Source: Ancylostoma caninum
Lineage: Eukaryota > Nematoda > Chromadorea > Rhabditida > Ancylostomatidae
NCBI GenBank assembly: GCA_037903475.1
Contig: JBAJFG010000485.1
Coordinates: forward strand, 62,001-126,000
Reading direction: 5' to 3'
Length of the DNA: 64,000 bases
Part shown: positions 13,701 through 26,174 of the stretch, piece after piece
Layout of the letters: each line of letters starts with the position of its first letter
Position numbering within the stretch: position 1 is the stretch's first letter
Made by a program: the position numbers and the translations under genes
Notes under the pieces: model-generated
Told to the model about the DNA's origin: nothing
The model's database searches: none
The model's input: the letters and a program-made list of their open reading frames with translations, nothing else

Positions 13701-16700
13701 TGATGTATTTGGAATGATTTATTTTACCTTATTTTTAAGAAAATAGTAAGATTAATAAATATAATAAAATAACTAAAAAGTTAACCAAATGTTTTTTAAA
13801 GACTTAGACTTTTAAATAAAGCTTGCTTCTGCCCAATGATTTTTAAATGGCAATAATCCAAAGCCGAGAATAACTGCATGATCTGTCTGCTAACCTCCAT
13901 CCACTCGTGAAACACGTTTTGTCGGACTATCATTCTCGTTGGACATCTGAGAATTGGCACGATTCTGGAACAAAATTATTTTCCAGACATTTTTAGGGAA
14001 CACTGCTTCTATCTAGTGCTTCGTCAATATAATCCTATACCTCCTCATCATCCGTTTCAGACATTTTTCTCAGCGCTGCTCGTAGTGGAACCAGTTCATG
14101 ATCCTTTTGTTCAAGTGAAGGAATCGGTAGCGGCCGATAGAGTAAACCAAATAATGCACATAAAAATACCATCGCTGCTAATATCCACACAGTATATTTC
14201 CAACCAATTGCTGAAAGATATTTGTCAGACATCACAAAACTATCGCTAACTAGTTAGTAACAACAAATTGAATCCACATAAACACCTTACTAGAAATGCA
14301 GAACTCTGTAAGAAACGGCATCACCATCGTACCCACTCCTGAGCCGGCGACAGCTATACCGGTTGCAATAGCACTGCAATATCCAGGAATGGCGAGGAGA
14401 AACGTAGAAAAAGCACAAAGCTGGAGCTGAATTTTACTTACCGTTTACTTTCAAAGTAGTAGCCGACAACAACTATTGCTGGAAGGTAGATCATACCAAA
14501 TCCTACACCTCCCAATACTCCGTAAATAAGCATGAAGAAATAAATGTTAGGTGAGGCAACAGAGATCAGAAATGCGGTTCCGGATATGAAAGCACCGCCA
14601 ATGACAACTTTTCGAGCACCATACTTATTCACTAAACCACCAACAACGGGACCTGTAACAAGTAAACTCATAACTCGTAACGTTACCTATATTACTGAAT
14701 AAAATAGCACTCCACTTACCAACAAGCAAATACACTCCAATTAATAGTGAACCAATAAGTGCTGTCGCGGCGTCAGAAGACTGGAATAATCCAAGAATTA
14801 ATATGGATTGAACATTTTCTCGGGACTACATATGGAACTCACATGAAAATGTTGTGAATAGGAACTTTTAAATTCAGTAAAGCAAGTGCAGACTCCGTCA
14901 ACAATGAGATTCGAGAAAAAGGCAGCAAGCACTATCACCCATCCATAACCTCCATCCGGAGGCACGGGTAGAAGTTCGACCGCAGCATCAGCACCTTGAA
15001 CAAAAATTGCTTGACTATCGCCGCGTTTCCAATTCCAGCGTCTGGCTACAGCTGTGCTTTACTTGGTTATGTTACTAGTAGTGAGTTCCTCTAGTTTCTT
15101 CCTCAACTCAACGTTTGCCCATAAATCAAGTCTCTTTTGCGGTCTTACCAATTTACTTATAGTAGTGAAGGCCGGTAATATGTATAAACGTTACAAATCA
15201 GTATTTTCTACTCTATCATTCTATATCTTTCATTTATTTCCCAATTTTCTACAGTGGATCTTCCATGAGATGAGCGAAGAACAGCGTCAAAACATGGATA
15301 GTCTTATTTTGGGTAGACTGGTTTTTTAGAAAAGATATATCTCCACTCCTGCTCGGTGAATAATTAGTGGTTATTAACTTCAATACTTTCAAGGGTGTGG
15401 AGGAAAAACAATGAAGATAGGATGGATATCGGTGTTAGGCGATTCAAATGCACATTATGTTTTGTTAATTGAAATCCACTGGAAAGAAGTAACCTATCCA
15501 AGCCTGGAATTAGAAGAAATGGAAGGGGAAGAGGTGGCGGGGGGTGAGGGGGGGGGTTCCATGGAAGCGCTCAAACCCTGAGTTTTAATAACAACTATCT
15601 TTGTCTAAAATGAACGTACTTTTCATGTTTTCAAGTTTGTTACTGTTTAAATATTTTTCTCATTTGTCTTCTGATTTGCTGTTCTTCCACTAGAAAGTAC
15701 TAAACCAAATAAACAAAATAAAGTAATTAATAACTGTAACTGCACAAATATTGGTAAATTATAACCACGCCCATCCTGTTGTGAGAAAAACCCCGAGCAT
15801 ATTCGATCGATAAAGTAAAATTCATAAATATAAACTATCTGCACCAAAATAAGGGCATTACATTTAGAAAAGAAAACCGCTACTATAGCATTCTGAATTT
15901 GAGTGGAAAGGTAGTCCCAAAGGCAACCAAGGATGGATGAGAATGGGAAAGCTAATAGTCGCCATTTGGCGAATCCACTTTTTATGAGGAAATTTCTTCT
16001 ATTATTCCATTCTCAATTATTCATTATTGTTAACCCAGGGGTAGAAATATAAAAAGAACCCAAAGCTAAACTGAGAGTTTGTTGTTATTTAACGTTAGGG
16101 AAACCTATGGAAGGAGAGAAAATCTGAGTTTTTCATCCCTGCAACTCAAGAGCCTTTTTTTTTCTAGAACCAAAGACGTCTCTTCCGAAAAGTTGAAAAA
16201 GCCGAGGGACCAACGGAAAGTGTTGATATTCCTTTTCTCTTATCTCTCTGATTCCTCTTCGTAGAACATTGCGACTCAATTTTTTTTAAACAACAATTCT
16301 CCAACAAACCACTATTTTTATAGTCAGTACAATAAAAAACACATATTCAAGGCAGTGAAAATTTGAAAGCTGCAATTTGGAACTAACAAGTAGAACTCCT
16401 ATTCATAAGATAGACCTATCCAGAAAAAAGATACATACCTGCTTGAAAATTAATAGAAAGCGTAGAGAAGTCGAGCTCCTGGTTCATACCGTCCAGGGAG
16501 CCGCACTCTTCGTCCTCAAAGTACGGAGGGTGGTCTGCTGAAAAATCAAAGAACATAGTTCACAGAGAAGAATAATGCCGTCAAGCATGTGTAATAGAAT
16601 TTGTCGAGCTGGGCGAGACATCTGGCAGGTGATTTCCAATCAGGCATTAGAGGAACTTTGTCGTGCGTGTACCTTTCATTACCAACAAGTAATCAAAAGG

Positions 16701-19700
16701 TAGTTCCAACTATGGAGCAAGAGTAATTCTCAATTTCTCAACTAATCAGCTTATCAGCCTTTCACCTACACATAAACCCCGTCCAACAAGGAACTAAACA
16801 CCCTGGAAAATGGCTTGTTTATTAGTTCAAAACACATAAACACAGATAGCGAATAAACATCACAGGATCGTCTGTGGGAGGACACAAACGGCCGAAGCAC
16901 TGAGGACTAGTTCAAGGTTGTTCGAAGCAAAAAATCGCGAACTGTGTCGGGATGAGGAGGAGGAGGGACGATGCAGTGCTGGTTACAGATAGCGACTAGC
17001 TTCAGTCTCACATTTGAAATTGCCAGTTACACGGATTGCTCACGGTTTTTCCGACATGACACATCCTATCATTATATTACACAACGCTATAGCATGTCTC
17101 CTACACAGTGACAGTTGAATTTTTCTGCTTAAGTTTGCGAAATGGTCACTAAACGGTAAGCACTCAAGCTGGTGCTTTGTTATATCGCTGAGTATCACAT
17201 GCTTCAAAGGGTGTAAAGCATTACACCTGGGAGATAGGCTGCGGTCAAGACTTGCAATTGGCCAGTTGAACGAATTGACCAATCGCAGAGCTGAGGGACA
17301 CCTTCCTCACCAGGTATGAGACTCTGCACCTTGCTTCAAAATGCTTTTTTCTTCTGTGATTTCTCTTCGACTCCCTGATCAATAGCACTATATTCACTAT
17401 ATGTTACTGAAGGGCTTTATATAATATCACTGTGCAGGATTAATTTACACTGTATTTCAATATACTAAGTAGTATACATTACACTACATACAAATATAGT
17501 AACAGCTTCACTGTTGCTTGAAAATCCACGCTAATCCACGTATTACATATGAAATAATCAGTGAAAATAAACAATTTTTTGATCCGTTAAGTAAAACAAT
17601 CCCCACACAAATGAGCCGCGGAAATATCTATTTGTTTCAGTCCCAGACACGAATCCACTCCAGAAAAAAAAAAGAGAAAAGACTGTCAAAGAAATCCCAA
17701 CTTTCAATCAATGAAAGGCACAGAATGCGTGAATAAATCCTAGTGAATGCCGGTGAAGTCCACTCTACAAAATGACTCATTCTCCAGTTGATAGAACTGA
17801 TGCGCAGAAAAAAGGCTGCATAGGAAGCAGCCACCAGAAACGTGGTGATAGTTTTCCGTCTCGATATATCGATTACTCCTTCTCAAGATAAAATTCCATC
17901 ATCAAATTCCAAAACAGAGCAAGAAAATATTGTAAAAATTTCCTGTAGCAGGGGACTTACACTCTGCGATGATTGGAATTCATCAAGCTGTGCATTTCAT
18001 CAAAGCGTTGCTAGCGATTCCAATTCAACACTATGTCAATTGTCTGATTTTCAAAAAAAATTACAACAGTAGCAAAAAGTTCAATAGATTAATCAATGCT
18101 AGCGAATTCCGGATAGTGGATTCTGTGTCTCTCCACAGGATGATTGTTTTCCATTTGGAAAATCGCCAGTATCTTCCCTTCTTTTCCTTCCAAGGTTTCC
18201 TCTGCCAGAGTTTCACCTACCATATAATACAGTAAAAGTAATTTTGTGAACACCATAATTGGGTTGGCTGGATTTTCTCCAGTGTTCATCTCTTTTCAAG
18301 GAATTACACTATCAGAATGTTTAAGGATTAATATCGAAGCTATGTTCGATCAAGCTGCAAGTTATTGATATTATATAAGAGGATTAGGTTTTGGTTTGAT
18401 TTGACACCTTGTTTTGTATTAAATAGACAAATAATTGAATGAATAAATATGGACTAACATCAACGTTCTTGAATACTACCTATTTCCTTATTTATTTCCA
18501 TAAATTTTCAATGCAACCTAGAGCTGAGCCAGAAAACCAGACAAACCAGAACATAATAATCAGTTAAGAGAAGAATCCAAGAAAAATTTAAAAATAATTG
18601 AACTACGATGGGTCAAATGTAAAATTACTTCGCCATAAAAGTAATTCAACTCGTCTTGGTTTTCATAAAAGTGTATTCGTTGATAACATGGCCTGCGCAA
18701 CGAAAAAAACAATCATTCACAGTAATAGAGTTGTACAGATGAAGCAAGAATCTGAGCAAATTTTTTTTTTACTTCCCGCCCCTAGTACAGCTGTAACATG
18801 AATGCAGTAACATCATAAAGGTGAGCATTGGATCTGCCAGTTAATCTGTGACTATAAAGTAGGCTTTAAATTTGGTTCGCACGATTCTGAATCGGTTTAG
18901 TAGGATAGGTGGCCTACCGGATCGCCCAATGCAGGCACTGAAGAAGTTGATTAACCGAAATGTTACTCAAAATGAACAGCATACAACCTCGTGCACAGCT
19001 TGTAAATCTAGAGTGGAGAAATAAAAAAAAGAAAAAAATCGCCAGACCGTTGAACATAAAAGTTTGAAATTCAGGATTTGATGCGATTTAACAACATCGA
19101 AAAGCTTTTCCAATCTTCGAGAGTTTGGGGATACGTACTGTTCCCTCACACTATCTTATTAGGGTTAGGACTGAATTTAAATCGAACAGGCGAATTCATT
19201 TATTATTATTCATGCAGGAGTAGATAAGAAGAATTCGAAAGTTCATAAAAATAACAGACCTAAATGCTTTATTGTCATTCCTAGGAATTGTATGGGGAGG
19301 AGGGTTAAACCTGGAGAGAGTGCGGTCAGGCTCTGCGATTGGCCAATCTGTCCAACCAGCCAATCGCAAAGGCGTGCCCCACCCACTTGCCAGGCATAAC
19401 GCCCCACAACCTTATAAATCAACTAACACATTATTTCTGAACATACCTTGAAAATATGGACATATTTCGAATCTACTGAGAATATATGTATTTTATGAAT
19501 AACGATAACAACCTTATCAATACAGTTTACTAGTTTCTGCTGTCTTGCTCGCAATGGCACAGGTAAATTTATCGCATCATTTAGTTTTCAGTTACGGTTA
19601 GTCACAGAATGAACTTATAGTGGTCTGAGTACAGATCCTAGGAACAAAGATTACTATAAAAACTTTTAACACTACTGTACGCCTGCTACCACCTCTCCGA

Positions 19701-22700
19701 CGGTAAATTATACTTACCTACAGCGACTAGCCCTCCTTGAGGAAAGTTAACAGAGGCTAATTCCATTCTTTTCGAATACAAACGAGAAGAAAAATTGACA
19801 GTGTACTGAGATTGTACCATTAAAATTATTTAAATTACCAGTTCTAACATGTTATCCATGATTTGAAAATGAAACGGCTTCAGAGTTTGTGCTACACCGT
19901 CAATATAACTGATGAGATCGTATTAATCACAGTGACGAACTCCTGGAGCCGGATGTATGAAAATCCTGATCATGATCGGGTGTAGAATTCATAACGGAAA
20001 ACGAGCTCAGGATCGGGCGGAGTCGACTGCTTACAGCCTCCAGAAACACCTAGTTTTTTTTTTTTCAACACATGGGTAGAAAATGAGATAGGTAGTTAGA
20101 CTACATTTTTATTACTACTTTGTAGATGTAATATTAGTAGTTTTTTCCAATAATTGTTAACGACTTCAATCCTAGAATTACGGTATCGAAATAATCTAAC
20201 AAGAAGGTAAATTCAAGGACAGAGGACTTGTACACAACAGCCAGGACACTACGAAGTATCCGGAGTGCGAATGGTTCAAACTGCAAGCTGGTATTTCGTG
20301 TAGCGACGGATGGACGCACGCTTGGATGACTAATATCTGAGTCATTGCGAAAACAGATTCACTGTGATGAACGAAGCAAATCTCTGGAAAATGCCCATCT
20401 AGTACAGCGATGAATACGATACCACAGGTCCGTGACGATGTTTTTGCTGCAAGGATCGATCCCGAAAAAAGTCAGGAAGATATGCAATTCATTTCACCAA
20501 TAACTGTGTGTAGTAGAAAGCTTGGCCCGAGCAAGTGAAGTGCAAATTCAATAGATAACCTAATACCCGTTTGTTTATTCGGCTTATCAGGTATTGAACT
20601 TGCTATTCGGTCATTTTGCGATCGGAAGTTCTTCGATCCTTAATGATGAGAGAACTGTACATAGTGGCTCCGTTTGCAGCTTTTATAAAAATTCTGAACC
20701 TTTTTCACCAGAAGAAAAACTAAGAAAAACTAAATAACTACTGAAGTGATTTCTAACGCGCTGAAGTAAGTTCATTACCAGGCTGAACATAGCATAGCTT
20801 CTAGCATCTTCTAGCAACAAAAAAACCTGGATTTTTGGACTGTAACCATTAGGAATAATATTCAAAATTCTTAATAACCACAAGATTACTGTAAGTGCGC
20901 CGTGAAGCAAGAATTTTACAATGACAGAAAAGGAATGCACGACAACGAACAAAGCGTAGCGTAGCTACAGCTTAGAAGTACGCCCGCCCCGTGAACAAAT
21001 CCGCTTCAAACTTCTTCCAGAGTAGTGTGGTTGAGCCAGACAAAAGAAATGTTCGCCTTATCAAAAATGCCGCTATCACTAAGCAGAGGCGTCAACGAGG
21101 ATAAGGGCAACCTTTACGCAGTTTCGCAGCTAAGAATATAGTCGGAAATCGGGAACGAATCCAATGCCATAGCAAAGTGCAACCAATCACATACTGGTCA
21201 GGAATTTTAAAAAAATCCAGAAAAAACATTAAAATCTCATCATATTTTCGAAAATTTTCTTCAAATTAAAAGAGGAAACCCTTTCAACAACAAATCACAG
21301 GAGCAAAAATTCTGACTAAAAATCAAGAATATTTTGTGGCGGTAAAGTTCTGATGCACTTTTGAACCAACAACGACCATCAGCACGGAAAAACCCCTGTT
21401 ATCAAGCTCTTCACTTCAAAAAACCGAATACTATGGCATTCTAGCGCTTTCCTACAGCGACAAATGTGCGAAAAAGAAAAACCTCTTAAGAAAGGGGGCT
21501 GAGAAGTTCCATTCAATCCAGAAATTAAAATCTGACTCATTTTCTACTCATCACATACACGTCTATGCATGAAATGTGCGCCGCTATGAAACGCCTAATT
21601 TGAACGTTTTTCTGTTGCCCCAAGATTGAGAGACCACTTCTATTCTCGTCTATCAAACAAATAAAAAGTTGGTTTCGAAGCAATAACAACTATTTCTACC
21701 TACAGTTCTGGCGTTTTTTTTTATTATGATGGTATTACACACACGTACGCGAATATAAGCAGGTTCCCTAAATTATCACTGAAGAAATCATTATATATTA
21801 TTATTTGAAAACTGCCTGAGATGGAAAACAGTGGGAAAACTGAAGCACGAGGCTATTCTTGATCACATTCGAAGAGGTAATTTTCGTTATTTACGGAACC
21901 TAGATGTGAGTTCGATTAGCACATTGAGGTAGGCAATACTCTATGGTATATGTAGTAAGTTCCACCATGGACAATAGCTGGGAAGACAGCAGAGAGAAAA
22001 AGAATACGGGAAAGTGTGCAGTAATTGGGGATAAATGAGAGAAAAGCAGGTTATTCGCATGGATACTCAACCATTGACGCGCCTAGAACTGACAGCATTT
22101 AATTTTTCATTCCTATTTTCGTTCAGACCGAAATCTTAATCAAATTTCATGGCGAATTCCATGACGAATGATACCTTATAGACGGTGGATCCCTTGAAAA
22201 TGATCCCATTTACCTTTAGGTGAACAATTACCCAGTCCTTACTCTCATATTCCATAACCAAAATAAGGAATTCCGCTACTACTTTGCCTTTTTGCTCCAC
22301 TGTGGAGGAATGCACGTTTTAAATTTTCTGGACTCCAGATCCGTACATTTATCAAACAAATATTTATTTACTGTTACCTCTATTTTTTGGTACTAATATG
22401 TACCTGCCATAGGGGCACACCTTTTTGGTGCAAAAAAAATTTTAAAAAATAAATACCGTATTGGTACAACCCAGAACTATATAGTTGATACCACCTTGCG
22501 TTGCAAACAGTTTAGTACTTTCACTACCGTATGCATATAAGGGCTGTGAATCCAGAGAATTAATAAATCTCCTCCTATAATCACCATTTCCTTTTTCCGG
22601 ATTGCTAATTTATAACCAACAAGGGATGCACGGTGAAATCACTAATTGATAGCTTCTCGGGCATTGCCGCGACAGGAAATTATTAACCCGACATGACAGG

Positions 22701-25197
22701 ACAGGCTTGAGAACAACGTCCGTCCTCCAGAGGGCACGAATCGCGCACGTGACTGATCGATTTTCGATTTCGTGCAATAATTTATTGATCCAGATGTCCT
22801 GGTTGAGGAAAAGAATGGGAGAAATTCTCCAAGAGCGGTTCTTCCCATAGAACAACTTCATTCTGAGCTACAAAAGGAGAAATATTCCACTGTTATCCGC
22901 CCGGTGTTGTGATGGAATGAGATGATAAAGCAGGAGAATTTCTCACATACTTTCAACGTGAGCAAAAACATAGAAAGTTCATGGAAGTCCACAATATACA
23001 ATTTTTTTACTGGCAAATCAGTTAGCACAGTGAATACCGCAAATAAAACTGAGAAACTGTTCAGTGTTGTACTAGAGTAAACAACAAAAAATTACCTTCA
23101 TTCGCTTGCCCACCCGGGTCCATTTTTTCTACAACATCGGGCGATCCGGGTTCGCTGATAATTACCTGGAATTAAGCACTATTCAGACAGAATCGAACCG
23201 ACAGTCACAGCCGTAGAATCTGAAAAATTTCGCGGGATTCGCAGCATTTACGGGATTTCTCAATAAGTGACTCCAAAACGATTTTTTTTTTGAGAAACTC
23301 TTACACATTCTTGTAGAAGAGACTCTACTTCATCTATTTATAAGGTGAGTGGTTTTCCTATTGGTTAAGAGTTTCTCTAGAAAATTCATTTTGGAGTAAG
23401 TTATTAAGAAATGCCGCAAAATTTTTCAGATTCTATGGCTGTGACTGTATTTAATAGAAAGAACAGATTTTAATCGCTAGTCTAATCAAAGCTCAGACTA
23501 GTGGCCAGCTGAACAAATCCGCACACTTCGACCAGGAGGCAAATGTCCAAATAATCTCAATGATACTCCAAAAAAATTAATTTTCACCGAAGTTTTGCCA
23601 TAAAACTAAGTAAAAAATTAATAATTTCATCTGAAATAAAGCGCAGATGTCCATTCAAGGAATTAATCCCTATTTATTAAGGATGTGGGTAAAATTAAGT
23701 TGTCTCCAATATAAAACCCACAAAAGAATTTCAATTCAACCAATGGAATCTAGTTTTCATCCTATAATGTTAGTTGAACGCCGTTCCTGTCAATACTTTT
23801 ACTACAATCAAAACTTGTTAACGAGGTTCTATTTATGCCTACGGGGAAGATCCCATTTGCATAAGCGAGCCTACCGTGACAGTCGTCCTTTTACTCCTTC
23901 ATTGTAGAAGTTCTAGGGTATATGAATAGATGAATAGACAAATAACTTCGCGAATAACACTGACCGACTTTATCATAGAATGGCGGCCGCATGTTTATTA
24001 CAGCGCTTTTTTTTTTGTCAGACTGTCCATTAATCAATCTATTCCTCAGGAATAGATTGAATGTGCCCCTTCTTCCTCTCACTCTCCCCCACCAAAAATA
24101 ATTTTGAACCAAATTCCTGCATCTAACGAGCAAATTGCATTTGTGAGTGTAATTCTTCTTCTTTTCCGATGACATCATCTTACTCAATCAAGGGAAGGTG
24201 TTACTTTTACTTCACAGTTATTCTCTCCGAAGGGACATTAAGAATTACAACAGGTTCAGCCAATTGCGGAAGAATAATATACATCAATTTCAAAGACAAA
24301 ACACCCGTTCTGCCCGTTTTTTTTTCTACGACATATGCCACTAACACACATTCTGTTGCTTAATGAAAAACTGAGATGCTTCCATTTAATGAAATGGAAA
24401 CCTTATAAAAATTCGACATCCCACTTCCGCCATTACTTACAGACAGCAGGTAGTAGCCAGATAAATGTCGAGCAAAAATATTACTACTTTAAACTCCACT
24501 ACTCTGTGCCTGGCAGTACGTACGTAGATGAAAAATGTATAAGAAAATTTAAAGAAAAAAGGATGAAACTGAGGTCCGACTTCAAATTTGCTGGTATGTA
24601 ATCCAGTTTGGATGGATCTGCGCCAATTTTAAGCTACTGTGAAATAGAATATCAACGAGTTTCAGTATGTGATAAAAATTGATTATGAAGGTTTATTTCA
24701 AAGCTAAAATATAGTAAAATAAATCTGTCCTTCAAAATCGTGAATGTTTTGGACATATGGCTGCTACTGTATAGAACTGTGAATGAAATTCGTGTAAGTA
24801 CTAATCAGTTTCACACGTTTATGTACTAAACCATTAAAAACATTTACTGAAACAAAAAACCTAGTAGAATATGGATTCAAGAATTCAAAATAGCTAACAG
24901 AGATTGGCATAAGTTCCGTTCTAATTTCCTGACTTGTTCCGGCTGATGGCGTTTACTTTCAATAGAAGAATCAGAAACCTCTAACTAGAAACTTATATTC
25001 TTTCAAACTCCTATTTTTTCCCTCTTTCTCGGGCAATAATTTACAAGTAAACCGTCGGACATCGAATGACTTGTCAACTAATTAATCTAGTAGTACCAAA
25101 TAATTGAGGACAGTAACCTTAATTATCTCACCACAGGAAGATTGCCGTTTTTCTTGTCGTGTCCAGAATCCGGCGGTGACTCTCCGCTAGTTGTCAT
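5597..25197 (-). CDS. SLC16/monocarboxylate transporter (MCT) family, 12-TM major facilitator, whole gene
   Basis: Minus strand, ATG at 25197, stop at 5597. Exons: 25132-25197, 23096-23165, 16439-16537, 14843-14994, 14720-14780, 14442-14652, 14291-14373, 14041-14210, 13895-13964, 11518-11722, 11287-11443, 8605-8755, 8076-8132 (optional), 7870-7978, 7485-7711, 6777-6938, 6588-6713, 5597-5784. Reading phases match at every junction, giving 787 aa (768 without the optional exon). The MCT signature DGGYGW (about residues 92-97) opens the first membrane helix; later landmarks are ATGIAVAGSGVGT, FARPMNRQDIFYAGS and VTNTAGRVFFGWLADRG. Six helices, a long cytosolic loop of about 300 residues, then six helices. 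MCT proteins carry lactate, pyruvate, aromatic amino acids, thyroid hormone or other solutes; the sequence alone does not give the substrate. A TTTAG acceptor lies three bases before the ATG, so it may be trans-spliced there or preceded by a 5' UTR exon. Introns 1 and 2 are 2.0 and 6.6 kb. Confidence 0.9.
6002..6089. repeat. 88-bp foldback in the last transporter intron
   Basis: The 23-bp arm at 6002-6024 (CCGTACTCTTGTTAAGGCAG...) is mirrored at 6067-6089 with two differences, around a 42-bp spacer. Small MITE-like or hairpin element, non-coding. Confidence 0.6.
7870..13964 (-). CDS. Transporter exons 9-14: large central cytosolic loop
   Basis: Exons 13895-13964, 11518-11722, 11287-11443, 8605-8755, optional 8076-8132 and 7870-7978. 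The loop is hydrophilic, rich in Ser, Arg and acidic residues, with many possible phosphorylation sites (for example VMARLRSALSECEND, SRISARSFAQSLSRLS). Its middle bears the nematode/insect MCT loop motif FARPMNRQDIFYAGS and SVMSIPRSVIG. The exon at 8076-8132 (DEPETKKEQRPLPDVSTTF) keeps the frame only if its intron starts with a GC donor (G|GCATGT); skipping it also keeps the frame (SVIG then GDLHELGSRI), so it may be alternative or false. Confidence 0.75.
9400..9421 (+). other. SL1-like 22-mer (19/22 to nematode spliced leader 1)
   Basis: Compared base by base with the 22-nt SL1 leader known from C. elegans and other nematodes, this site keeps 19 positions: the first seven (GGTTTAA), the ACCCAAGTT block and the final GAG. 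It differs at positions 8-9 (TT to GC) and position 19 (T to C). It lies in a transporter intron. The downstream bases do not resemble an SL RNA gene (no leader donor followed by an Sm site). Confidence 0.45.
10126..10484. repeat. MITE with about 45-bp terminal inverted repeats in a transporter intron
   Basis: Left arm AATTCAATTTGAGGC...GACATGTA.AAAGGCGAATTT is mirrored at 10441-10484 (AAATTCGCCTTTATACATGTC...GCCTCAAATTCAATT) with a few mismatches. About 360 bp, no coding capacity. Confidence 0.7.
10790..11090. repeat. Degenerate clustered repeat built on CGGAAGAACCGCAGCAG
   Basis: At least seven imperfect copies of a CGGAAGAACCGCAGCAG-like word occur in about 250 bp (near 10791, 10857, 10917, 10967, 10979, 11000 and 11027), unevenly spaced. 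An inverted copy (TTCTGCTGCGGCCCTTCTG) closes the cluster at about 11071-11089. It lies in a transporter intron about 200 bp downstream, in transcript order, of exon 11. Confidence 0.6.
13281..13380. repeat. CCAAT-containing palindromic element, diverged copy b
   Basis: Shares the layout CGAGCTCTGC.ATTTGTCA then GGCCAATCGCAG and GTACAACGCTCCACAC with the copies at 4.6 and 61 kb. It lies in the intron between transporter exons 9 and 10. Confidence 0.5.
14041..14994 (-). CDS. Transporter exons 4-8: first six membrane helices
   Basis: Exons 14843-14994, 14720-14780, 14442-14652, 14291-14373 and 14041-14210 encode residues about 79-304. The start PPDGGYGWVIVLAAFFSNL carries the family signature. 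Exon 6 encodes GPVVGGLVNKYGARKVVIGG, the major-facilitator loop between helices 2 and 3, and two further helices ending VVVGYYFESKR. Exon 7 gives ATGIAVAGSGVGT (helices 4-5 in this family). Exon 8 carries helix 6 (TVWILAAMVFLCALFGLLY) and the beginning of the cytosolic loop. Introns here are short, roughly 62-82 bp apart from the 190-bp one between exons 5 and 6 side regions. Confidence 0.9.
16439..25197 (-). CDS. Transporter exons 1-3: cytosolic N-terminal tail
   Basis: Exon 1 (25132-25197) encodes MTTSGESPPDSGHDKKNGN; exon 2 (23096-23165) encodes a segment starting VIISEPGSPDVVEKMDP; exon 3 (16439-16537) encodes ADHPPYFEDEECGSLDGMN and more. The about 78 residues are polar, acidic and proline/serine-rich, as is usual for the cytosolic N-tail of long MCTs, so the tail is the least certain part of the protein. 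Exon 2 sits only 35 bp downstream (in transcript order) of a 248-bp inverted-repeat element in intron 1. Confidence 0.75.
17200..17330. repeat. CCAAT-containing palindromic element, copy c
   Basis: GCAATTGGCCAGTTGAACGA then TTGACCAATCGCAGAGCT, flanked by TTACACCTGG and its inverse CCAGGTATGA. The two inward CCAAT motifs and CCTGG arms match the family. It lies in transporter intron 2. Confidence 0.65.
19160..19300. repeat. Partial copy of the GGACCGAATAA element
   Basis: A run resembling the body of the 235-bp elements at 25.9 and 56.5 kb (GGACTGAATTTAAATCGAAC, then ATTCATTTATTATTATTCATG and ACAGACCTAAATGC). The right end is replaced by a CCAAT-palindrome element, which may have inserted into it. 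Confidence 0.45.
19303..19410. repeat. CCAAT-containing palindromic element, copy d
   Basis: GTTAAACCTGGAGAG, CTCTGCGATTGGCCAATC, CCAACCAGCCAATCGCA and CCAGGCATAACGCCCCAC show the same inverted layout as the other copies. Non-coding. Confidence 0.65.
23201..23448. repeat. 248-bp MITE with long terminal inverted repeats, transporter intron 1
   Basis: The left end ACAGTCACAGCC is the exact inverse of the right end GGCTGTGACTGT, and the similarity extends about 75 bp inward (TAGAATCTGAAAAATTT, then GCATTT..GGGATTTCTCAATAA and its mirrored copy). It lies 35 bp upstream of exon 2 in transcript order. Confidence 0.75.
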
Positions 25198-25940
25198 TAC
25201 CTAAACGTCTATCACAAAGGTGAAGTCTCAATCCAAGAAAATGTAAATAGAGACGACAAGCGTTCAGGGAAAAAAATCGATAAAACCCAACCAGGAAAGA
25301 AAAATGAGAATCACAAGAAATGATAAAAGATCATAGCACTATGACGTAAATTCGGCGTGTTCATGAAAGCTACATACAAATCCAGGAATGACTGACGTTC
25401 CTATGGTGAGAACATCATAGATCCTATTTCAGAGTTTGCAAAACTGACGCTGGTTCTATGCTGTAACGCCACAAATCATATTGGAACGTCATGAATTTTC
25501 CATGAAATTTCTTTGGTTTTTTACGGCTCCGCACAGTGCACGTGTTCGATGCGTGGGTGATTCTTGCGTTCCGCTTCACCACATGTGCTCAGGAAATTTC
25601 GTGAATGAAAGGAACCAGATAGAATGGGAGCACGATGACGAGGATTCGTGTTCGTTCAATAACGGATTCGTGGATAAGGAAAGTATCGCAATAGAAATTG
25701 TAACGAAATATCAGGTTTTCACCAACTGCTAGGAGTCATTTTGGAATTTTCCGGGAATATGTTGAACTGGGAAAGTAAGCCATGATTGGACATAGGATAT
25801 AGCCATGAAGGTCCCGAAAAACGATGAAAAATTGGAGGCAAACAAGGTTACTGGATTGAAATGTGCACAAAATCGATGAGATGAGGAAAATACTGCACCA
25901 AAAAATGTATTTTTGAAGTACCACACTAATAAGTGGACCT

Positions 25941-26174
25941 TACTTAGGACCGAATAAAAATCGAACAACTCAATTCATTTAATTATTCATACAAAATTAA
26001 ATCTGAAGAATTCAAATGTTGAAAAAGGCAGAAACCTAAATACCTTACCATCATTCCTAAAGGATTGCATTGTTCCCACTTTTTTGGACATAAGAGTTAT
26101 AGACTTAATCGAAATCGAATTTTCGGAATTCGAACAAATCGATAGATATCTGATGCATTATTCGGTCCTAAGTA
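25941..26174. repeat. 234-bp inverted-repeat element (TACTTAGGACCGAATAA ends)
   Basis: TACTTAGGACCGAATAA at the left is exactly inverted as TTATTCGGTCCTAAGTA at the right. The body carries ATCGAA.AACT.AATTCATTTAATTATTCAT and CCTAAATAC/CTTACCATCATTCCTA words shared with copies at 56.5 kb and, diverged, at 33.9, 38.2 and 19.2 kb. A non-autonomous DNA transposon family is the simplest reading. Confidence 0.8.
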